A stretch of 64,000 bases of DNA from Phytoseiulus persimilis (GCA_037576195.1 CM075103.1:8246001-8310000); one strand, 5' to 3'; numbered from the stretch's first letter, positions 42,396 through 56,080 are shown. Notes: a model not told the origin generated them from the sequence alone. Translations and numbers: made by a program.

Positions 42396-44733
42396 CTATC
42401 GGAAGGTAGTCTTCGAAACCTTGACCTGAAACATGGCAGATGTCATTCATCCTCTTCTCGCTCATTTCGGATGGGGTCCTCAGCCCTCGAGGTCAGGGCC
42501 CGGGGAGGATCGGGAGGATTACGTCCTCGTGGCGCGGACCGATCTCTCAGAGGTGGGGTTCGATGACTCTCGAGGCTCGGAGGATTCCGAGCGGACGTGC
42601 AACCGTTTTCTGATGGGGGGGGGGATCTGTCGTTCTCGTCTGTTGAGCCGTGGTGGGAACACTCACCTCTCCATCAACGCAGCTAGCTTCTAACTCGATT
42701 TGGTGCAAAGGGTTCCCCCAGGACACGTGGTTGTCGTTCTTCTCTGCATAGAATTTCGCTTGGATGTCGAAATTCAAGTGGCCGTGCTCTCCCAGCTGGA
42801 ATCGAAAACATTCCTCCCAGTCAGGCGAAACGAGGAATGATGTTCCCCGTCGGTTCGGGAAAATTATTCAGGCGCTGGTAAACTTGACTTCGGGTAAGTT
42901 GTCGGGGTCGAAGGAGACTTACATCCATGGTGATGTGAATTTTGTTCCGCTCCCTTTTCTTCGAGGTCTCTTTCGCCTTGGTATCGAAGTAAGTCATGTA
43001 GGTGACGCTCTCGATGTCTCTTGCGCTTTCTGAGGGGGTTTTCACGTCGCCCATGATCTCCAGTCGTCTGTTGAGCGGAAGACAGCTTTAGCGATTTGTT
43101 CGGAGCCGCCGCCTTCCGTCATTTAGGACCAGCCTAATTATGCCCGCCCAAAATTGTCAGCAGAGGAAAAACCGTTGAAGCTTTCAACGGGCGCCTTCAG
43201 AACAGGATCCTTCAAAAGGTTCCGCGGTGACTTGAAAGGCATCCGAGCTCTGTCGAGCTTCATGTCGTTCGTGTCGCTCGAATGCGCGGAGTTGTTGGAC
43301 TGGCAGCGAGTCGGACTCGCAACGGATGACGGGATCTAGTTCCGCGTGGTTGTAGCTTTTAGATCAGACACGAGCCTCTAATTATTGCTGCTTGTCATCG
43401 TGTACATCAGCGGCCGAAGACAGCTTTCAATGACATGTACCGCATAGGATCAGCCAGACGGAGGAGAGCCTCACAGAGACTCTCCCGATCGAAGTGTAGT
43501 CGGAGCAAACAAGCTTTCATGAACGAACCCGTCAACCAGGAGAGCGCCTGTGTTCGTGCAGGACTTCCATCATCGGAGGAAAAACTCTCGATTCAGCGCG
43601 AGCGCCGCGCTGACCGAGGAAAGCTGAAGCAAACATTCAAAACACGGATCAACGAATCCACCCGAAAGGCGCCGAAGGAGAGGAAAGAATCATCAGGACG
43701 GAATTGATCGGATAGGAGCTCCCAAAACTCGTCACGGGTGAACGAAAGGTTTGGGTGGAGCGCGAAAGTCCTTATATTTGTGATTCGAGTGGCTTCTCAA
43801 CGGATCGCAGACGTTTGGTTGGCAGTCAGCGAACTGCCGTGGTAACTGCTGGCTCGAGTGGCACAACTTGTGATTTAATTGGAAACGCTCGGAAATACCA
43901 CGATTCTCTCCATTTCGATCGCTTCGACTCACTCTATGCGGACGACGGGGCGGAAGTTGAACGAAATCTGGTAGGAGGCGTTCACGTTCAGCTTGATAGT
44001 CGTGTCCAAATCGAACCGCGATCCATCGGTCTGCAAGAGCGAAAGAGAAGGAAAAAACTTTAGACATCCCGGTCCCCGATCCATCGGCGTGGCTTCTCCC
44101 CCAACGAGACTCATTATTTCCGTAGTTCGGCGGAATTAATGATGTGATTTTTGCCCGTATGGTTTGACTCTGGAATTTTTGCAACACTAGCCACAGCACT
44201 CGGGAGCGTCGTGTCGAGCCTTCGAAAAACTTCAAATCGGCGGACCCGTGCTCCCGAACGTCGAGGCGCATCGGATCGTTTGCCGATCGGCGACGAGTCT
44301 TGCGGCACTCCCATTTCCAAACCACATTCCCTTCCTCCGCATCTCCCAACAAAGCGATCACAGCCTTCGGAGGAACAGCGTTTGAATCATGTAGGAAAGC
44401 CCGGTAGGCTTCTCCGCTCCGTCAATTATTGATTAGAGAGTCGCAATGCTGGGGGCACTGTACCTTGTACGAAACCGGTCTGAGATCGGTTCCAAACTCG
44501 AAGTTATTCACGACTTTCATCATTCGCATCTTGAGTTTGAATGACTCGTTGGGCCATGACCTTAGGGCGCCTTGAGTCGCGGAAGCACCGGCGGGAATCT
44601 CCAACAGAACTCCCGCGGAGCTCCCATCTTTCGCACCTTCGTCGCGATTCCCGATCGATTCGGCCGTCGCAGAAGTCCGGCTGCCGAAGTTTGCCTCTTC
44701 GACGCCAGCGGAATCGCGAAGCCGCGACGACAT
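42396..44733 (-). CDS. CNRIP1: CNRIP1-like cannabinoid receptor-interacting protein (complete)
   Basis: Five exons (read downwards): 44733-44464, 44030-43933, 43067-42923, 42795-42667 and 42425-42396, GT-AG with matching phases, giving 223 residues. The ATG at 44733 (MSSRLRDSAG) is the first in frame. The conserved core begins at FKLKMRMMKV and continues VSYKTDGSRFDLDTTIKL, then VRIERLEIMGD, YMTYFDTKAKE, NKIHITMD, LNFDIQAKFYAEKNDNHV and SWGNPLHQIELEASC. This aligns block by block with vertebrate CNRIP1 (FYKVDGQRFGQNRTIKL, then ITM and CQWGSPFSVIEYEC). CNRIP1 is a small cytoplasmic beta-sheet protein that binds the tail of the CB1 receptor in vertebrates. Arthropods lack CB1, so its partner here is unknown. 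Compared with the 164-residue human protein there is an extra N-terminal region of about 60 residues rich in Ala, Gly and Ser, and the C-terminus is short and basic. Confidence 0.92.
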
Positions 44734-47700
44734 GTTGGAGCACTTCGTTCAGATACCGACTGTGTCGAGGAGGTATTTCAACTCAAGGCCGATTCGCAAA
44801 GAAGCGCGATCGAACTCTACGTTGGCCGTGATGTTTTTCACCGTAGTGTTGAAATCGAAACGCCTCAGCGATAGGGGCGTGCGAGAGTGTTTGCCGTTCA
44901 CCGAGCAGAGAGTTTCTCATTTGTGGCATCCACCGAGTCCGTCGCCGGCGGAGGGATAAAGCTTGACGTGTCTGACTGACTATAGTGCGGCTATCAAAGT
45001 TTCGCGATAGCTGAACCACAGCGGTGACTCGGAAAGTCCTAATCCCTTGTTGTCGTTACCAGATCTGGTTCCATGGTCGAATTTCGCGGGTTTTTGGCGT
45101 TTGGTAATCCCAATAGCTCGCTACGAGTCTCACGCTGTCGGACGACCGCCGGGGATTACGAAGCGTCATGCGCAAGATTGGCATCCCGCCGATGGGAGGT
45201 TATCGGCTGGGATAAAGATTCACCTCGATCTCTCGCGTCAAGGTCTGATGTCAGGTCCGGAAACGGGGGAACGAAAGGAGTCATCAAGAAAAAATCGCGT
45301 CTCTAGGCTTTCAACATATTCCGCGGATCCTGTGCTTCGTCAGGCTGGAGGGTCGAGCTCCGTCCAGTGTCCGAATTCTGAGAAGAGAATATCTCTGGGA
45401 TCTTCTCCACTCCTGTGGATTAGACTCCGAGAAGTATTCGCTCAGATCCGGCCCTATGTGGCTCTCTGCCATCGGTCAGGAACGTTCACTCGCCATCAGG
45501 GTCGCGCACTGACTCGGCAGTGGATTACATTCAGGGTCGATCCTGCGACGTTTCCCCGAAGAGGCTCGTAGGACTTAGTTGCATCATGGGATCTGTAAAC
45601 ATTCCCAGCCCATGGAAGCCGCTTTCCGCAAACTTCAAGCTCTGGAACGTCTCAGGCCGGTCAGGGAAGCTCTCGATACGTCATCGAGCGCACATTCCAC
45701 ATGACTGAAACTTTCAAACTCGAATGTGCCCTCTGAATGATCCACATCAAACGTCGAATATCCACCTCCAGGTTTTGAACCAAGCTTCCCACCAGACAAT
45801 TCGACAGTCTGATTGCCACGAAGGCATCCGCGAATGAACGTTTCCAAATGGAGAAACTAAGCGCCTAAACAACTTCTCAGAACGTTGACCTCAATTGCTG
45901 GAGATTCTGACCGAGGCGCGAAAATGCGTGGGCAGCTCGAGCCCCTCAGAATCGATGATTTTCGTCACTCCTCACAATAGTGATGAACTTTACTCAGACC
46001 TGCTGACCACTTAAATAAAAACCACTTTACACGTCATCGACTCGGGGTTTGGGGAGTCGGTCCCGAGTCGGCCACCATGTGACCGCCACGCAGACTCTGA
46101 AAATAGATTCCGGAAACCGAGAAATCGGATCCCCATGTGACTGGACCGATGTATCCAAAGTCTGGAAAAACGCAGCTGATTCGCTTCACGCGAGGCGGTG
46201 GCTCCGACGTGCACCGCATAAATTGCGTCACGGAGAGCAGTCTACCGTACCGGCAGCAATGAACATCGGGGAGCTAGAAGCCTTTGCATAAAACAACACG
46301 GAAATTGAACTCGATTCAAATCAGTATACTTTTCCTATAGGTCCGACCGGAAATTCAGTACCTCTGTCGAATTAGCTAATGAAACTCATATGTGTTTGCC
46401 TTGTGTATAAAACCCTCACGGCACTTTCATTTCCTTTCGATGGCGAGCGCTCACTGCACCGAGCCGCAGGTGGCAAACAAGACTCAGCCTGATGGTGCCT
46501 GAACCAGGGTCGTCGCTCTCCGTCGCGACGATTCATCGGGACTCAGGTATAGGAACGGATCCTCGATTGAAGCTCTGACGCAACGAACATCCATCCTTAG
46601 TTACATTCACCCTAGAGGAGCGAAGGGACTGTTGTTCTCAGTGTTCGGTGCTCCTTGCAATATGCCGTCAATATGTGGCCGCTTGTCTGTATCTTCGGGT
46701 GTATTTCGAGCGCTCGGTTTGCGCGTCTGTTCCTTTCTCGCCCTGCTCGTCCCGCTCCTGGTAGAATGCAGAGTTCGATGGAGACGTTCGCGACGGCTTT
46801 GGTTCCCTATGTAGCCAGAGGCGAAGGGGGTTCCGTCGTGCGGAAGCAATTTCGCGTCGCGGCTCCAGCGCTCTTATTTGTCAGCTCTGTCGAAATTAAT
46901 TCTTGTTTGATTGAAGATGACTGTGGCGCGAGAACTACTTATCACGAATACAGTGGACGCTGTTTCACTCGTCACGCTCCCCGTCCCAAACGCTCACCCG
47001 TTGCTCGGAGACCGCCTGACCCACCGGACTGGCAACAATCATGTCAACATTAACAGCGGACACGAGCCCGTATTTGAGAACATCGTTCGAAACTCGAGTA
47101 CTTCGCGAGGAGGTTGGGTTGACTCAATGAACAAGGAGGTTTTTCGGGCTTGGGACTTTTCGGCCTAGGGTCGCCCTGGCACTTTGGAAAAAACGACTCG
47201 ACAAGAATCGAGACGTCAAAGTGAGAATCAACAGCCTTTGAGCCGTTGCGATGTACCTCGCCGATTCCCTTTGGTTTGCAATCGGGCATTTTCGAAACTC
47301 CGAGAGCGTAATTTAACATTTTTATTCCGGCGTCCTTCCACAAACTCGAACAGGGTCCGGAATCAAGCGGAGTTGTCAACGGAGTGGTCTCCTTGACCAC
47401 GCTGCAGCAACGGAAACTGTCAAAGCCTAGGATGGAGTTACTAGATAGCTGCAGTCCAGGAACCGCGACTTTCTCGTTTGATCGCGTGCATGAATATTGC
47501 ATGGAGTCAAGATCGGCTGTGGTCAATGAGGCGACACGAAGCAAGTCGATGCGCCGACGATGGCGTAGCACTAACTTGCAGACAGAACAGCTCGAGGGAC
47601 CCGACCTGCAGCCGGCTTCGATCGCTTCGTACGCAAGAAACGGTGAAGAATGAAAATGCCCACCTATGCCATCTCGAACCAAGCGGCAAAATTATGCGGT

Positions 47701-48633
47701 ACTGGTGGTGGGACTTCGCTAGCGATCGTTTCGCGTCATGCCCCTCATCTTGTTTGAGAATTGGTCCCCCCATCGTGCGTTGTCGGTCGGGTCCCTCTTT
47801 CGACTGACCGGAGTCTCGTGAGCTCTTCATTGGAAGAGAGAAGGTCGTATGAGGCTGCTCCCCCTCAGGGTAGTCATGGAGACGGCGCTGGCAAGAGCAA
47901 CAATATATGGACATCTGATCATTTATAGACTTTGTCCCCCGATTCATCATAGTGGAAGACAGCGTCTGTGTGAATCGACTGTCCTGGAGACAGACGGCAG
48001 TGCAGCTCATGGAGGGAGGAATCGTATCTGTCGCTGTGGCATTGAACTCAAAACGAAGAATCGCAGGAATGAGCACGATTACCGTAAAGGATCTGGACCT
48101 CGTCGCTACCCCCAGAGGGAAATCTTCTTTCCCGCCCTCCGCATGAGGCCGTGGCAGGGAAGAGAAACATTCGTGGAGCAGAGAAAAGGCATGAGACAAG
48201 AATAGCCAAATGAAGTGCACAGTTTCCGGGAGAAAAATCGCTGTTCTCGATCACAGCACACACTTGAATGACAACGGGAGAGGAACTCGGATAGGATCAG
48301 GATAGTCGGAACGGGGGGAGATCGAGGAAGGTGGGGATTTGAGGGCTGACGAGTCTCCGGACCTGAGGGCGGTCAGGAGCAAGCCACAGGCGACCAATCA
48401 GTTCCCTCAGATCTCCTCCTTTTTCACGGGCTACTTTTCCTCATCAGTCTCACAGAGTAGAAGCTGCAAATGGATGTAGGCCCAAATGGTTTCATCTAAT
48501 CCATCCATTTCCTCTGCGGCGGGCGCGCAAAGCTCCTCTCGAGAAGGATTCGAGGAGCGAGTCCTCATGCAGGAATCCCTGTTCCGCACCCCCTCTCCGC
48601 TCACTCCTTCGCCAAGTTCCTCACTGAACTTAC
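44734..48633. other. No supported gene
   Basis: This stretch lies upstream of the CNRIP1-like gene. It holds long antiparallel frames at 47.05-48.22 kb (210 and 237 codons on the minus strand, up to 118 on the plus strand) and a TATAAAA at 46405. No domain, splice series or repeat supports a gene. Confidence 0.35.
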
Positions 48634-48759
48634 CTTATAGAAGACCTCACTTCTCGGAGACGCGGCCGATTCGTCGCCATCAGCTGCAGCCCCATTGGCT
48701 CCATGGCCATCGGCACACTTCTCCAGCATCAACTGGATCCTGAGTGGTTTTCCTGCCAT
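48634..48759 (-). CDS. Candidate exon with Asn/Ser-rich leader, unknown protein
   Basis: An ATG in strong context (GAGAAATGG) at 48759 opens 42 codons (MAGKPLRIQLMLEKC, then an Ala/Gly/Asp-rich stretch ending SEVFYK) and reaches a good donor (AAG, then GTAAGT) in phase 0 at 48634. The same frame is open upstream through a Ser/Asn-rich low-complexity run encoded by AAC/AGC triplets (to about 48870). The coding region may therefore begin further upstream and the low-complexity run may be translated. No second exon could be identified and no family is recognised. Confidence 0.25.
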
Positions 48760-48769
48760 TTCTCTGACG

Positions 48770-48845
48770 TCGTTGTTGTTGCTGCCGTGGTTGCTACTGC
48801 CACTGGTGGTGTCGCTGTTGTTGTTATTGTTGTTGCTGCTGCTGG
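48770..48845. repeat. Compound trinucleotide repeat (GTT/GCT)
   Basis: An interrupted run of GTT, GCT and GGT triplets. Read on the minus strand it encodes Asn, Ser, Thr or Gln runs depending on frame, and it sits just upstream of the candidate exon at 48634-48759. Confidence 0.6.
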
Positions 48846-48879
48846 GAGTGTTAGTATTGGTCCTCGTGAGGCATCAGAA

Positions 48880-51800
48880 CCGACTGCCTCGTCTTCCGTG
48901 GGTGTGATGCTTGAAGTACTCCTATCTCGAGCCCACTTGTCACGAGATGGATCCCGTCGTCGTCGTCGTCGGTTTCCTCTTGGCGGGCTCGGGGCGCGCA
49001 ACTCGCAGGCTCGTTGTTCAAGGGTCGGTGTCGACAGTGGTGCCGAGGATAAGCGCCGTCCCGGTCGAGAAGACGAGCGGACTGTCCGCGTCGCTTTCCC
49101 GCGGAAGGACGACGAACAAACACAGCGAAAATCGGAGAAGCAGTCACACGCAGTGCAGTTGAACTGGGTGTTGGAGCAGCGTGCTTTTATTTTGCTAAGG
49201 ATCGCGTTCTACCCTCGTCCTCGTCCTCCTACCGCTGCTTCGGTTGCTCGAGGGCTCGTTTCCGCATCTGCTCGATCACTTGCACTTGGGGACTTGCATG
49301 GAAAGTTGGATTCTCACTCGGTAACTTGCTTCTGCTGCACGCAGAGCCTCCTCCTCCCCGTCGTGGTGCTGCTGGTGGTGGCTGCCGTAGTCGTCACTTT
49401 CCTTCACTCCCTCCTCCAACTCTTCGTCTGCTTGGGCTGCGCATGCGCACAACTCGCCCCTCGTTGCTCCCCTTGGAGCTCTGTATCGAACCTTGATCTG
49501 AAACTTTGCTCCATTGATGAAAGTCCCAGCTCTGGCACCTTTTAGGACTCGCTCGGTGCTGTCGAGTTCCGTGGGAGCTGTTTAGGTCTTCCTCCCAGGT
49601 CGGTGCTGTCAAGGGTCAGCTATGTCTGACAGTGAGGGAGCGCAGAGCCCAACCTCAGGCACTAGGAAAGCCTGTACGGCTCAGGAAGCGCCCAGTGGAG
49701 TTTCCCGATTCCGTTGAAACTTCATCTCATCCCGCCTCGAAGTTCTCACGATCCTAGGTTTCGAACGTCAGACGATTCGGAGAAACTGATTCACGGTTCG
49801 AGAAGGAATGGCTGCAAAAAAGTTCCACGGCTCGTTTGGATCACTGCGTAACGGCTTCGAGCGACCGAGCTAGCAGGACGTCTGAATTGCAGGGGAATGT
49901 CACGTTTATAGCCTCTTCAACAATTAGGCTTCATTTGGACACGATATTACCTCAGTCGGTGTTCCGAGTAGTCTTTGCACAACAAAACGCGCGATCTCCT
50001 GGGAGACATTCGGCATTGTTTGCGTGACGGCTGCTGGGAACGGCACTGCGACGGGCTGGGGAGAGGGAGTCAGCGCACGGGGGCTCAGATGCAGAGGAGA
50101 AAGGGGATAAGGCAGAAAAGAAATCAACTCGTTGACGGACGGACGAACGGTCGAATCAACGCTTGGGCGAGCCGGGCACAAGATTCTGTTTAGGAGGCCC
50201 AGAAGACGACATGCGAACAATGCTTGTTAGACATCGTTTCATACACGAGCTGCGGAAGTCAGGAATCGTTTCGGACCGGAGACGAATTCCTACATTATTC
50301 GTGCCCAGATTAGTTTGGCGGAGCCGTACCGGGGAGGACGTCCGATGACGATCGGAAGAAGTTGCTGACAATTTTCGACTCGCATTCCCACGTGGTCGTT
50401 GGCTTGGAGCACGATCTGCGACCCGCTCTGTTGACCAGTTTCGGTTATTTTGTTGATAGCCAGTGCTGTGAAGTCGAGTTCGAAATATTTCTGTAGCTGC
50501 TCGATGGCATGGAAATGCTGGTCGAGGATGAACCCGGAATGGGGAATCTCGTCGTACTCCTTTCTTCTCCTGCCTATCCTTCATCGAGGAAAGCGATGGC
50601 AATCATGCGATCCAATTAAGCCTACACTCATATTTACAGCCATAACTTCGACTACGCTCAAACGGTTCACGCTCAAATCATTCTCGCTCGAGTCAGAGAG
50701 CACATTCTGTGAAGTAATACATTCTGTCCATCTCGCAAAAGGCGCTTCGATCATCCTTTGGTCAGAGTATTTGGTTGCCCCTCGAAGCGCATTTAAGAAT
50801 TCCGTGTTGTGGCTCCTTTGAACAGCTATCACTCACAAACGGACGGAGGATCAATCCCCGTGGACAACCCCATCGGATTCCGCGAGCTTCGCCCGCATCC
50901 ATTGCGGGGTACATCGGGTGCAAGGTCCCACACCTCGGGGACTAACGCGGAACTCTCTTCATCGATACTCGACGATGATAGAGCAGCTCCCGGAAGATAC
51001 TTTGAAAGCGCCGTTCCAGTCGCACCCTGTCAAAATTTATCGATCTCCAGGGATGCTCGAGTCGAACATCACAGGAAGAGTTGAATCTAGCAAAACCTCT
51101 TCATGATTCGCTCGGAGTTCAGTGACAGGCTCCTAAGCCACTGAAGATTGATTGCGAGTTCAGGAGAAAGTATCGGATTTTTTCCTACTTCCGTCCCCGC
51201 GCGGATCAGAGCCGGCAGGTGCGCTCCGCAGGGAGCACCAGCGGGAACTACATACTAGCATCGCGATGGATACGTCGACGGAGAGTTCCTCGGCAGAGTA
51301 TTAATCATTAAAATGACGCATGAAAACTTTCGCTTTATTTGATTAGCCTTCCCGTTCGTCAGGCGCGTCAGACCGTTGCGGCGGTCCAGTGGCCCAAGTT
51401 CGTTGTTCGACTCGTTCCGTTGAAGATTCGAGAACCTGTTGCAACATTGATGCGCCGCCGCCGTTGGATGGGACTCCGGCACGATAGAGGCTGTATGGCG
51501 ATATTCTCGTTGCGCAGTGAATGCTGCTTACGTTGCCGTCCGCCTCGAATCCACGGGGCTAGATATAGTGCACGTCACGTCTGCGCGACGTGTTTGCATT
51601 GCTGCGCCCGGGAACGTCGAATCGGAGCAATGAGCGAGGAATAAGGCAGGAGCGTCGGAAGGAGGGAGGAACAAGGAGGGTTGGGCAGCAGTCTGCGGAG
51701 GGCAGGGTTACACAAATAACTCCGATTTGTTGTAATCCTTGTGATTCTATGGCTTGTTTGGCCGCGTTCATTCGGCCAACCGCCCGCCTGTCCGTGCGTC

Positions 51801-54800
51801 CGGCGGTGCTCCGAGTCGTTCGCTTGTTTACCTACGTCAGGCATTGATTTGGCAGAGTAGGACGCCGGTTGGCGATCGAGCGAAAGAACGAACAGGCGGA
51901 CGGATGGACCCACTCCCGACCGGTGATGAGGCAACACCTATTCGGCTACATGCCGATTGACATGTTGTGCCCAGCATCGAATCCTTGACGGTCAAAACAA
52001 CAACGACGTTTCCTCTGCATACGACGACGTAATCCACACGCTGGCCGGACTTGTCGTAAGCAGCTTACCAGACACAGATGAACTGTCGTCGGGCCACGTG
52101 GCTCCCTTCGGAGGGGTTCCGCGAGTTGATCTCGAAGATTTGGAAACAGCTCCGATAAGAGTGGTCCGTAAGAGTTGACGTCCGGAATCTACTCGACGGA
52201 ACAGCTCCGCTGAGTCGACATCAGGAGAACATGGGAGGCTGTCAGGCGGAAAACTCGGGGACTTCGGACTGCGGCGGTTGTCTCCAAGCCAGGGAAGCCG
52301 TTGAAAGACCGATTCTCGGTCGCTTCTCCGACGGGAACCACTGTCTCGCCGGTTTGGACGCCGGTCACGAAAACGAACCAACAACGCTCTCTCTGTAATG
52401 CTTCGGTAATATCTGCAAGACGATCTGACTTTTGCGTTGACTTGGGACTGCGGAGAGCTATAGGGATTGTCGGGGCCGAAAAAATAGGTTTCCAGCCGGT
52501 TTCTGCACTAGAAAGTGCCATCTCTCCGGCACCGAAGCCGGTTTCAAACCCACGTGGTTCTCCACGGAGCGGTGCGACAATACTGGTTGGACGCTGAGCG
52601 TGCTTGAAGCCGACCTCCACTCTAGACGGAGAAGCCGTAAGATCGGCAGGTCGCTTGGAGCGAACCGGAAGTGTGTTCAGGGACGCCGGAGACCCATTGC
52701 AGCCGCCTACGAGATGACGCAGGCAGGTGCAACGATCATGAACACGATGTAGATGCTGAGGAGCGTTTTGTTCCCCCGTTTGAGACCGGCGTGACAGCAG
52801 TTTCGGCTGCGACGAGCATCGACAAAATTTTCCGGATTCACAGTGAGATTTTCGAAGAGAAAGCGGTCCTCGTCGAAGGAAGTTCCCGCCTTGCCGAACA
52901 AATCCCGAATCGCGAGCTCCTGGTGTCATCTCTTCTCTACAACTTTTCAGAACCGGCAGAGGATATCAGTCAGTTTCTCCTACGAAGTTCGGATGTCCTA
53001 GCTGATGAGCACAGGCGGCAATCTCAACGAATTTCTGCGTTTCGCCCAGCCCGAGCATCACGAAGTCCCTCTCGCAAAGGCACTCGCAAACCCTACCTCG
53101 CGTATTGAAACTCCCATAGGCCTCGAAGGTGTCGGGATCTCCCTCTAACGGGCTTGTGATCGGATCTTCTCGAGTCGAAGTGACTCGCAGGGAGCACAGA
53201 TGAGTCTCAAGCATTAGGAACTCAGACTGGTCCATTGGTTAGGGGAATCGCTATGGAATCAGAGGGCATTCACGGAACGCTCACCCTATTCAACAATCTC
53301 CGCCAGTTGTGCCGTGCCCCAGCAAGGACCAACAGCGTGAGTCGATAGACGAGAACACTGGTGGAAATCATCAGCCAAGCATCTTTTCGACTGCTCATGC
53401 AACTCGCTCGGGGCTCATCGAATTATCACTCCAACGATTTTGCGCGGGCGGTCCGGCAGCCTTATCAGTATGAGCTCCGAAGTTCTGTGTGGGGATGCGT
53501 TGTTGATCTGAGTCTGAAGGAAGAAATTCTCGTCACAGAAAATCAGTGACTATTATCAGGAAAACAGTCGCGATTGTGATCCTTCCGAGTTATGATGTTC
53601 GGTACCGTCGGTCTTCGTTCGTGCGAGGGCACTCCGTATACACGAGGAGCGCACTTACGCGACATGTTTCCATTTTGCCACTCGTCAGATTGGCTCAGAA
53701 TACTATCTATTCCTGTTCCGCTCTTCGAAAAAAATTACGCCATGAGGAGAATCAGATTGAGGTCTCCTCCTCGTGCCCATCCATTGAACACTCAATATTC
53801 GACACAGGGGTGGGTTCTTGATTCTCGAAGCATCATCTCTCTGTTCAAGCGAGTTCGATTGTACGACAACACGGAGCTGATCACAATCTTTTATGCTTGA
53901 TCCAGGATATTCATCCGGATTGGAGTCATCCGACGTTGGAAGGTTGACCCCCGCTCCTAACGGTCTCACTCCGATGCGAGCGCACCGTCCGGAACTTCAT
54001 GGATCCAGGAGCGCTGTAACCCTGGGCAACAGGAACGAAAGGCTGAGTCGGGTCGACTCGGGAACCGAGCGTTTGGGAATGAGGTTGTGGGAATGGTACT
54101 CTTCTTGCTCGGATACGCTTTGAAGGAACCAATGATTCCGGCTCACTAGTACAGGAAAATTCCACGAATGGTTTAAAGACATTTCACTTGGATGGGGCGG
54201 GTTTTTTTTTTTCCCGGGTCACAGACGCTTGGCGTATCTGGAAGAAGAACCATATCGGATGGCTGACTACACTGAAATTCCAATTTTTTCCAGCGATCCC
54301 GGAGGGGGACATTCAAACATGACGAAAGTTCTATTTTCGGAGCCCGCGTAGCGTAAGCAGGGCGAGAACCTTTGATGCTCAATAGACTGCGACGGTACAA
54401 TCTCAACAGAAACCGAGGCGGGAGACTTCGTGAACAGAAAAAACTGGGTTTGAGCTTATCGGATTCGATTCAGGTTGGGATCCCAGCCAGTTCTTCAGCG
54501 CGATGTCTTCTTTTTTCTAAATTCTGTTCCTCACAGCTCCGGTGAAGTTGCCCATCGTATCCCAATGGGAAGCGTTTATCCTTGCCTCGATTCCTCTCTG
54601 CCGGCTTCGCGCATAGAATTTGCGTCAGGTTAGATTTTCGTTCCTGAAACCGCAGGAAAACACGGAACTTTCGTCGCGAAGACTGCACCAATGTCGTTCT
54701 GCTCACCGGTTTGCCAAGCTGTCGTAATCACGGAAAATTTTACTTTGCCCTGTTATTGACATCCAATCCAATCGGATTGATTCTGAAAGAATTGATATCA

Positions 54801-55880
54801 CAGAAGCAAACAAGAATTAGCAAAGTATTGTTTCAAGCCAGCGTCCACTGGGGCTGATTCAGTGGTGTCTCACGTTGAGTAATACTTGATATCTATGAAT
54901 CATTGCATATTTCGATTACTGCTGCTGGGCTCAGCGAGGCTCACTGTAACGTCTCTAGTTATTCGTTTGGCTCATGAGCATGGAACCAACCGTATAGCCC
55001 AAAACCCTCCCCTTTACCAACCGATGTCGGCTCTGTCAATAAGAGTCGGAGGGCACAGGCCCTGATTCCATGCGTAGGAGCACCGGTTTTCGGGCATATC
55101 TGCCAGCAAAGGAACAGCTCGGGAGATCTCTCCCTCTGTGGTCCAACCGTGGACGCAGCTTTCCGGGAACTGTCACGATCGTTCGACAGAAATGCGTGGA
55201 TATCAAGTTGGAACTGTTCTTACGGGAATGTTCAGCACGGGCTAGTCCTGGAACGCAACTGAATCAATCCACCCTAGCTCGAACCTGAGAGTTGATTCGC
55301 TTCGGAGACTGATTTCCGAGCTCGGCTCGTACCGGATCGGTTTCTGTTTGTCGCGATCGCGAACTCTGTTATCGAGTATGAGAAGATGAAAATCCGATAC
55401 AAAGTCTGGAGCTTATCGAAACTCTGCTGCGAAGGTGAAGTCACAATTATACAAGGCGAATGATGCTCTCACTTTGCAAGCTCACTAGGGACTTCAGATC
55501 AAACTTCGAGAGCCTACGGCCCGTAACTGTATTTGCTGCATCAGAACTGAAAACAACGCATTCAGAAGTCACTAGCGCCGGATAAACTATGGAGAGAAAT
55601 GTTTCCTATTAAAAACTGAATATCGATATGAACAATGTGCTATCCACTCGCGTGTGACAAACGCTCCAGAGATCGTCTTGCACTGAGAACCCATCAGTTC
55701 AGAAGCAATCGAGCTGAAACTATAACATACGGCATACTTGAACGGCAGATTCTCGAAGGCGGCCCGAGTAAAGGGAGGAAACTCTTCGTATTTCGAAGAA
55801 CGGGTGAAGAAAACGGGTTCGACTTCGGCCGAACGAAAATGGAAACGACGACGACCTTTCAGAGCTGAATTCTTTCTGAG
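48880..55880. other. 7 kb without a supported gene
   Basis: Contains long frames on both strands (280 codons plus at 48703; 246 codons minus at 52189-52929), partly because of triplet-biased, GC-balanced sequence. A short hydrophobic segment (TLLSIYIVFMIVAPACVIS, minus, about 52.7 kb) is not joined to a convincing exon series. No RNA gene or array was seen. Confidence 0.35.
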
Positions 55881-55894
55881 GCAGAGTTGGGTAT

Positions 55895-56050
55895 ATTCGA
55901 AATCATGATTATGATTATTAATCATTATAAAATGATGAATATGAATGATAATCACCATGAAACGATGATAATGATTATCCATCATAATAAGGTGATGATT
56001 GAGATTATGATTGATTACCATAATGAAGTGATGATCATGATTATTTCCAG
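55895..56050. repeat. AT-rich degenerate ATGATT microsatellite
   Basis: Degenerate units around ATGATTATGATT and CATCATAAT alternate in both orientations, so the run can pair with itself. It lies just inside the left end of the 3.7-kb element; a short counterpart (AATAATCATGAGTATGATTAT) lies just inside the right end. Confidence 0.6.
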
Positions 56051-56080
56051 TAAACTCAAGCGACCGAGAGATGGATAGCA

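Noticed and set aside
44755..44920. Beta-strand-like frame (RFDFNTTVKNITANVEF) just upstream of the CNRIP1-like start
   Set aside because: It stops shortly before the CNRIP1 ATG, lies in a different frame, and the homologue begins at the later ATG.
45635..45860. Minus-strand 70-codon frame that reads smoothly
   Set aside because: The neighbouring frame reads just as smoothly, with no ATG and no homology.
46405..46500. TATAAAA followed by a short ATG frame (MASAHCTEPQ)
   Set aside because: The frame ends after about 20 codons and no splice donor or downstream exon supports it.
47050..48220. Minus-strand frames of 210 and 237 codons
   Set aside because: The opposite strand is almost as open, composition is ordinary, and there is no domain or splice series.
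52189..52929. Minus-strand frame of 246 codons with a hydrophobic segment in another frame
   Set aside because: The hydrophobic stretch and the long frame are in different phases, with no splice site joining them.
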